NCBI GenBank assembly: GCA_950295325.1
Contig: OX485805.1
Span: 42,556,758-42,620,757 of the forward strand
Direction of reading: 5' to 3'
Length of the DNA: 64,000 nucleotides
Origin: Polytrichum commune
Lineage: Eukaryota > Streptophyta > Polytrichopsida > Polytrichales > Polytrichaceae
The notes under the pieces are model-generated. The model made no database searches. It was not told the origin of the DNA and saw only the letters and a list, made by a program, of their open reading frames with translations. Position 1 is the stretch's first letter, and each line of letters begins with the position of its first letter. The position numbers and the translations under genes are program-made. Below are positions 15,901-24,900 of the stretch, piece after piece.

Positions 15901-18900
15901 AAAAAATATTGAGTCATAGTTTCTTGTTGAACTCGTGTAAAATTTAGGTTGCTTGGTACAAAAAACATGAAAGTATACTCATAGGTTGAAATGGAAGTTG
16001 GATATCATCAATGTCCCAATTCAAAATCACTACATACATGTCTATGACGAGTCTATGACATGGTCTACTTGGATCATAAAGACAACGTAAGCCGGTTTTG
16101 ATCGAAATTGTATCTTATGATCAACATGTGTGTGTGTATTTGTGATGAACAAATAGGGTCCCCAAGAACCCAAGAAATTACTTGATCCCTTTGATGGTTT
16201 TGAGCTATCACCACCTGGAGAATGGAAGCCACCCGTGCCACTTTCTCGGCCTACAACACCTAGTATTTCTGAACCTCCGGAGCCGATCATGTTAGGTCCA
16301 CATCCACGTCTTTTCGTCATCCATGAAGGTGGCCATGGATATGAATTTTTGACGGAAGAAGTATATCAACTTTACGAGGTTGCAAAATTTTATAACAAAC
16401 ATTGCTCCAAAAAGGACGAGCGATTCGTCATCTCCGACGAAGAATGCACGTTCCACACGTTCGTTACGGTCGAGAGCGAGAAATCGACGAACCTAAACGA
16501 GCTCCTCAAGAACGAAGAGAAGACGCAAACCAATTTCCCGATCTCCCCTCTTTTGCTCACGAGAAAGGTATCCCAATTCGCGAGGCGGTTCCAAGCGAAG
16601 CAAAGAAACACTAAAGTGCAAACCCAAACAAAATGCGATTGGTTGCAATTGGAGTTTATGTTGCCCAACCTTCCACGTATCATCAACCCGGTCGTGCCCA
16701 AATTGAAAGGTGAGGATCTTGAAACTAAATTTGCATATCGTCAAATCGTCGAAACACCATTCATTTCGGAGGAGACTCGCGGGAACATCGACAAGATATT
16801 GGAAGCATATGCAAAATGGCAATGGGAAAACCTAGAACTCCAACAAATCCAAATCATACCCGACACGAGAACCGAGGAGGAAATCGAGATGGAGCGCTAT
16901 ATCGCTTGCCGCGTTAGAGAGGTATCTCAAACTAAACCACATTTCGTTAAACTTGAATTCAATTATAAATCCGTAAGTGCCACTTCACACACGAGACTGC
17001 GAGCCCGTGACTATTACACTTCAAGCACTCTCATTCGTGAAAAAGGTGGAGCCGGTCCAAGTTCGCTACTTCACACTACGCTTGAGGGACCAACGGAGTA
17101 TATAAGTGAATGCAAGATGGATTTAAATTCTACATGGATTTCTACATGGCATCCAATGGATCATGTTTCATGGTCACTTGGACTATTTTCAAAAACCACC
17201 TCTTGGAGGTAGGCCTAACACCAAACCGGGAGACTATGGCACTCCGAATGTTCACAACTGTTGATTTATTCTATTTTATCATGTGTGAGGACCTGCATGA
17301 ACAAAAATTCATTGAAATGGAATTTGGTTGAGGGCCCGGTCACAAATGGCTTCACACTACACTTGAGTATCCATGACCACACTCCATGATGTTGGAGGTG
17401 TCTTGGGACGGCCTTGGGACACTTCCTTTTGAGCTCTCACAATTTCATGGTCACGGCACTTGGCCCTAATTCTCTTAAACCCACTACTCTAAAGTCAAAA
17501 GACAATGAGAGTATATAAAACCCTTGTTCTAATTCATACGGCTATTTCTTACATCAATTAGGTCGGGGAACACAAGAAAGTTTACATTGGTAACTATTAA
17601 CATGCGCTTGTGTGATCATCCTACTTCCGTATTTAAGCGATTTGTAGAAACTGGCAGAGCAAGAAATTTATAAAGCGCGAAAGCGTCAGAGAGTCGAAAT
17701 CGAGTATGCGAGGCGTATGATTCGACAAACGCAACGCGAGGCTGCAAAAAAGAGCGCGGAGCTGGCTCGGCAGCAAAAGCTATTGCAGGAGCAAATCGAT
17801 GAGGATTGGAGACTCTTCGTGGAGAAGAAGGATGGCACCTTCGTGTGCATGCACAAGCCGACCGACTTGTTGCAAACGGAGCCCCCCTTCCACCCCCTCC
17901 CCAACATCCGCTTCTTGTTTTTCCACGCCGAAGAAGGCTTGCGATACCTCTTCATTTGTCAGGTTTTCCCTTCTCACCACGCTCTCAACTAAACCATTTG
18001 AATTTTTTCTCAAGTGGGCTATATTGGTGTGTTTAATATATGTGAATTTGTAGCATTCTCATAGCATTGTTCAATGGGACTAACAATATTCCACAGAATA
18101 TTCTTCACTTTCGATGTACGTATAAGGAATTGTCTGCGGATGCGGAATACTGTTAGTCCCACTGAACATTGTTATGGATCTGAAATAATGTTTTGCCCGA
18201 GGACAAGACAAAATGTTACGTACTTGAGTTGGGTGGGCCATGGGCATGGCCCACTCGGTTCCAAGAATATTAGCCCACGTTCAACTGGTGAGGTGAATAG
18301 TGTTAGCTTGATGCCAAGCTAGACACGATGACTATGACTGAATTTGTAGAGAGTCTCGTTTAAGGTAGGAATACCATAACCCAAGAAAATAAGGTGATTC
18401 AGCTAGAATGGGTGGCTTGAAATTTTGTGCAATATTTTTCAGAGATGGAGAAGAGGAAATGATGAGGAATGCAAGTTGTTTCATAATTTTGTTCCTTGTA
18501 AATAATTAGTTACACTTTTTCAAAGAGGCAAATAAGTCAAACCCCTTACTTGTACAATAGAGTTTCCCTAATGTAAGCATCAAAGTATTATACTTTGCCT
18601 ACAAAGACACGCAAAATGGTTAACCAGAATGGCACCCAAAAGTGATCACAAGCGGTGTGAAACAACACCTATCTGGCCATTTACTGTATCCCATCTAGCA
18701 GTGCGTCCTTTTCGGGCCACCACTTTTCTAATTAGCCATTTTGGGTCCGCACAAGAACCACTATGCCCCGAGTCTAATGCACCACTAGTGGTCATCAACG
18801 GGTTATGATATTCCTACCTTAATTCCTAGCTACCAAGGGAGAAAACAAGATAAGGAAAATACAACCATTTTTTAGGCTTGGAAGTCGGCCCTTATGCTAA

Positions 18901-21900
18901 CAAATGTGATGGAGCACCACTCCCTTTCCGCCTTTAAGCATGTATGCATGATGTACAAGACGTGCATGCCCAAGAGCGGTAAATGAGATGTCTCCCATCC
19001 TCACAACTTCAATTGAGGAGTCCAACATTGTTGAGAAATTCGAAATTGTGTGGAGACGGTTATGTGGATTACAGGAGTTGTTTTTACATCCTCAAGAAAG
19101 TTATGTGTTTTTATCGACAATCTCGGATTGCTTTTATACACTAAATTTTTTTTGTATAAAGTTGAACACACGGACTACGACATTGCGCATGATTTTATAA
19201 TGATGATATGCAGCAAAGAGCAATGGAGGAGAAAAGATGGTCTATTGAGATAATGCCGCAATCACCAAAGAGTTCTATCCATAGTTGCGATTTTTTTGCA
19301 AATCTGACACAAGATGAAGAAAACCAGTTGACGGACCTGTTCTCCGGGATGATAGAGAAAGTTGAGGTAATCCCTTGATGAAACCATTATCGTCGTCGTC
19401 TTCTTCTCTTAAAAATTTAAAAGTTACATATTCATTTGAACACATGCCACCCGTCCTTATGAATCTACGAGTTGGTAAGATTTAAGGTCGATTGTATTGA
19501 ATATGTAGTGTATAAGTGTGGGGGCTAAAAAATGTTATTAATAAGAAAGTTGGTACTATTCAAAAAGAAAACCAAATCATGACTAAAGGCCTTGCATCCA
19601 AAACCACAATGAAAGCCACATTGGAACTAAAATTACACCCCAATTTTTCATGGCAGGTACTGGCCCAGGAAACTTTGAAAGCTAGAGACGAGGAAAAAAT
19701 TCGCAAAGAGGGGGAAGCATTTTGCAAGCAGGTGTTTTCAGAATTGGTAAGTTCTGAATCAAAATGTCACGAGTCTATTGTATTTCACTAGTATTAACGT
19801 TATTGTCACTACCATATGAATTCTAGACAAAGTGGCAAAAGAAATATGCAAATCTATCAGTATGATAAATTTAGGAACTATTGTCCAGTGATGCATTACA
19901 ATTTTGCAGTGACATTGTTCTTGGCTTATATACTTGTAGTGTCTTAAACCCTATAAGGGTACTATACTAGTGACGTCATTATGCTTTGTCACGAGTGTCA
20001 TAACCGTTGTTTGTTGGATATACACGATGTGGGTGGTTGTTAACTTGGTTATGACATGGTTATGGGCTATAGATAACCCTAAGTTTTGAATACGCAAATG
20101 TCAATACTATATACCTCTTACTTCAAACTTCAAGAGCTAAAATAAAATTTATCATGATATCATCCCTTGCGTGATTTTATGGGATAAGTATGTATTCGGT
20201 GGATGGAGTATAGGGATCCACTTGACTTGATGGATTGTCCATCTAGCACGGGGATTAATTTATGTTGGTATCGAAAAAGAACCAATGATAAGTGGACTTA
20301 CAATCTTACGGATCATTTGATGGTAGATTTAGAAACAATAACTGCATTAGCTTCTATTACATATGCTATAAACTTAAATGCTTATGAGTTGCATCCCGGG
20401 GATGACAAAGTCTTCAAAGACTTTATTAATGAATGCTAGGGTTTAACATTGTACATATGATGGGGGTTCATTATTATACAAAAGTATATTTGTCTACTTA
20501 TGCTAATGACTATATTTGAACGTTATTTTCTTTACATATACATATTGTCACTTATATTTCTATCATTGATATTGTACGTGTATTACTTGATTTTACAACA
20601 AAGAAACTTGTATATAGGGGGTCTGAACGCGATTCTTGGTTTTTAACGAAAGGTACAACCCCCCCGGTTCATAACCATGGCTATGAAACAAACATTTGTC
20701 TAACAAAAATTTGTATTATGAGATTGTGGATTTCTCCACAATTTCCAGATTTTATGACCAACATTTGCTAATAAATAACCTTGTAACCAACCAACATTTG
20801 GTAATATACTAACTATTGCTCCACCATTTTGTATGTGGCAGCTTGTGCACAAGGACCCATTGCAAGACTTCACAGCTGAGTACTCTAGTGACGATGAAGA
20901 ACAAGAATCGTGCCTCTTTGATTATCCACCCAAGCCTGTAAGCTCCCACACAAACCTCAACACAAAACATAAACACCCTTATCTGGACCTCTCCATGCAC
21001 AAAAATGTATATTTAAACTGCATTAGTAGCATTATGGTGGGACACTAGTGTCCCAAATGAATTGGAGCCTTCTTAATGATTGGTTTTGTGGTTGTAAGTG
21101 ATCGAAAATAAAAACCAACTTCAAACATTAGGCCGTGTACAGATTGTCAAGATAATTTTAATGCTGCTTTGATCGCCTTCAACTGACCATTTTTGACATC
21201 GACATGGGCTTTAAGGTTTACCCGGTGTATTATGGGACATTGGTGTCTCGCCACAAGGTCTTAGTGCATGGACCAATTGGATGCCCTTCCCTCCCTATAG
21301 CTCACATGGTCAAATGAACTGACAACCAATACAATTTTTTTTTTCTCCACTTCTAATGCCCCCCATTCACAAGATCTTGGACCCATCTCATTACTGCCCC
21401 CCTATGCAATCAACCCATCTAAAAATCTTATTTGAACCTCTCCATACACGGAATTGTACTACATTAGTAACATCTTGAGCCAATCATGTCAAAGGGGACT
21501 CCATATATGTTAGATTAACTCATTCATCAAGTGCATGAATCAATTGGATACCCTGCCCTCCCCATGGCTCACATGGTCAAATGAATTGACAACCAATAAA
21601 ACGATTTTTTTTCTCCACTTCTAATGCCCCCATTCACAAGAACTCGGGTCCATCTCACTGTAGGTCCCCTATGCCATCAACTCCTAAAGGCATCCATGTC
21701 CAAATCTCTCCAAAAGTACTTTAAAATGTTCATTCCAATTCAACATTTTAATTAAGAAAAGTTGGACTTCTAATGATGGATCTAATTGTACAGTTGGCAT
21801 ATTTGTAAAGTTGAAATTGTTCATGAAAAAAAATCAACCGTTCATGTGTCTCAATTCAAAAGATTATAACATAAACTTCTACACTAGTATGGTCCGGCAA

Positions 21901-24900
21901 ATGTGGTTGTCTAGACCAAAAAAATCCTTCTTGGCCTTTAAGGGTTAAGATCTCAATGTGGCCCAATCCAAAGCTTAATTTTCAGTATTATACCTAATTG
22001 TGATTTGAGGTGTCCAAAAACGTGACTCCACCCTCACTTTCATTTTGTGCAGGTAAAGAAGAACGAGCCACGGCCTAAGGTATATATTCCCCCAAAACCT
22101 CATTTGTTTGAAAGGTGATAATAATTCCAATTTGGGGTGCCACTTTTCCATTTTGCTACATATCTACACTCGTTTGTTCCAATTGGTGTGGATTATGATT
22201 TGTACTTACGCAATGATGTAACTTCTTGCAAATAAGAATGATGCTTTTGGGAATTATTGTCAATTTTTTGCTATGTTTTATGAAGTTCACACTATCTATT
22301 TGCGTTGTGCTTGTAAAAATTTACATCTTCAACATTGAGTATGATAGCGTCACGTAACTCCAAATGGTAATCTACTCAACATTGTGCACTACTAATAATA
22401 ATTTGTACACCGTGAATTCTTAATGTGCACAAGGTCATGAATATGATACATGTTCCACCTAAAATCATCCTTTCAGTGTTTGAGCACAGTTATAAGTATT
22501 AGATTACCTTGAAGTTTTATGCTTTTTGATGGTGATTGAAAGAGGATTGCATAAAATCGAACATAGCATGTAGTTTTCAAACACAATATGATTATTAACC
22601 CATGAATGTTCAAAGTTTTGATTATGGGTGTGTCAAGAATTGATCCTAATTTCTCATGTTCAAATCATGTTCATTTCAGGCCCAAAAAAATCTACAAGAA
22701 CCTCCTTTACACAAGGGTTACAAAATAGTAAATGGCATCCAAGAACTTAATTTGTGAATCGATCTGCAATTTTTTTTTTGTGCAGGCTATCAAGAACATA
22801 AGACCTACGTTGCCACCTCATATATGCAAACCACCAACCCCGCCTTGCACTTGTCCACCACCACCACCACCTCCACCACCAATTCAAGTGTGCACGGTAA
22901 GTTGAGAAACCTAGACACCGGTATATATTTATCATATTTTTTTGCCAATGTGAAAATCATGGTACTCATTCCTACTTTTAGTTTAGGTCAAATTCCGTTG
23001 AAGGGTGTGGTTTACAGTGTTCATCAGTTCAAGAATTTTCATTACCGTAGGAGTGAGGCTAGTTCATCACTAGAGTGACGAAACAACTATTTACCCAGAT
23101 AGTTGCATTTCATAAGGCTTAACCAAAAATTCCCAAAATTTCATCACAAGCTCAAAATTGAATTGAAACCAAACAATGTTCTATAGACATACAAAGACAA
23201 TACGGCATTGCATTTAGTTTGGTGCTCTTACACTAAAGGTTCAATTTTCCCACGGTTTCAACATCCTTGCTCCAAGGTTTTGCAAGTTTTCATAATTTTG
23301 ATTCCATCGATTAGTTATCAACGAACAAGAGTCATTGCTATGGATATTCTTATAGATTCTCAAAATTGGGTGCCTTACCTCCATTTATACAAGCTTGCAT
23401 GTGGATGCATATAACTACTAAGCCTATGAAGCTTGGTTTCTTTCTAAACTTAGCAAAAGCCTTCTCCCTCTCGTCCACCCACTTTGAATACATGCGGAAA
23501 TCAAATCAAGCTTTAGAATTCAACCTTTTCATTGACCTAGAATCAAGGTGTACCCAACAAAAAAATATTCCAAAGAGAGTGACACATGCTCTCCCTACTT
23601 AATACTTATTGTTAATATGTTACGTGTTGCAATTGATCTTTCAGGTGCCTGAAAAATGTGTAGTGGCCACCATACCAAAGCCTCCTGAACTCTCACAAAA
23701 GGAGAAAAATAGGCTTGCACGTGAAGCATGGCGTTTAAAACGACAGGTATGAGTTCGGGGTCACAACTTCTCCCCTTTGGACAATTTTTTAAAAGATCAC
23801 TTCTAGTGTTTCTAATGAGTTGTGGTTTGTTATTTCACAAAGAGAAGCAACACACTTGGAAGGAGGACATTGGAACAACTTCATTGCTTTGATCTGTCTT
23901 TGTTTTTAAAAAGTTTTATGCTTTCAAATTCATTTTTTCAAAACCAAATAAAAAGGAACCTTTTTGAAGCAATGGTCACCATGCAAATCCCTATATATTC
24001 AAGGGATTGTTACATCGACCATGTAGTCTGTTAAAATGACCACATAATCACATCGCTTGGTCACATAACATGTCAAAATTTGGATTTTCATCACACACAT
24101 GAACAAGAGCAAGGTATCAAATTTGTGTTAGAAACTTGATCAAGTAATCGAATTAAACAACTTGACCATTTAACCAATTGTTGTTGATCTAACAATCCCC
24201 TATATTTATTCTCAATGCTAAGATGATAAAAATGAAATGTACTTGGAATTCATAATCTTCAAAATGCTTACAGTACCAAAGCAGCTTGAAGATAGTGCTT
24301 CTTAAAAATGTTTTAGCAGGTCCAAACTCAATTTTGAAGATGCTGAATGATTTGTAACAAATGCCGCAGAAACGTAACCGGAATCGTAACTTAAATTGCA
24401 AACTCTTTCCAAAATTTTGGTCATTTCATATGTAGGCCGAGAAAGAAGCAAGGGCCAAGATTCTTGGGCCCAATTGGATGATCCCACAAGAGTTTGATTA
24501 CCACTACGAAATTGTTCAAAGAGGAAGACTTTTCCGAAAACCGTGAGTGTTTTGCCAACTTCCCCTTGCGTGTTCTTCATTAACTATTTAAAAAAAACAA
24601 AAAAACCCAACACGATGCTGCATTGTTTAGGGTTACTTCTTAGAAGTAGGTATGGGCATATTTTCCAAGATTTAGACTTTTTGGTTGCTTCAATTCTATG
24701 GACACATCTGTCAATACGCTTCTAATATACCTAAATTTTAGTCAATCTTAATGCTCGCTTAAATGTTATGCTATTAAAAACGAATGGAATGAATCAAGTG
24801 TCTATTTTTGACGTTAAACCTGTAGAAATAAATGTTGAATAATGAAAAATAAATAAAAACAACCGTTATGATGTTATCATAATCACCTCGTCATATACTA

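Noticed and set aside
16922-17331. Open frames running past SPAG17 exon 15
   Set aside because: The frame continues beyond GAG|GTATCT only by chance; the sequence becomes AT-rich and the next exon at 17648 joins the family-like frame in phase 0.
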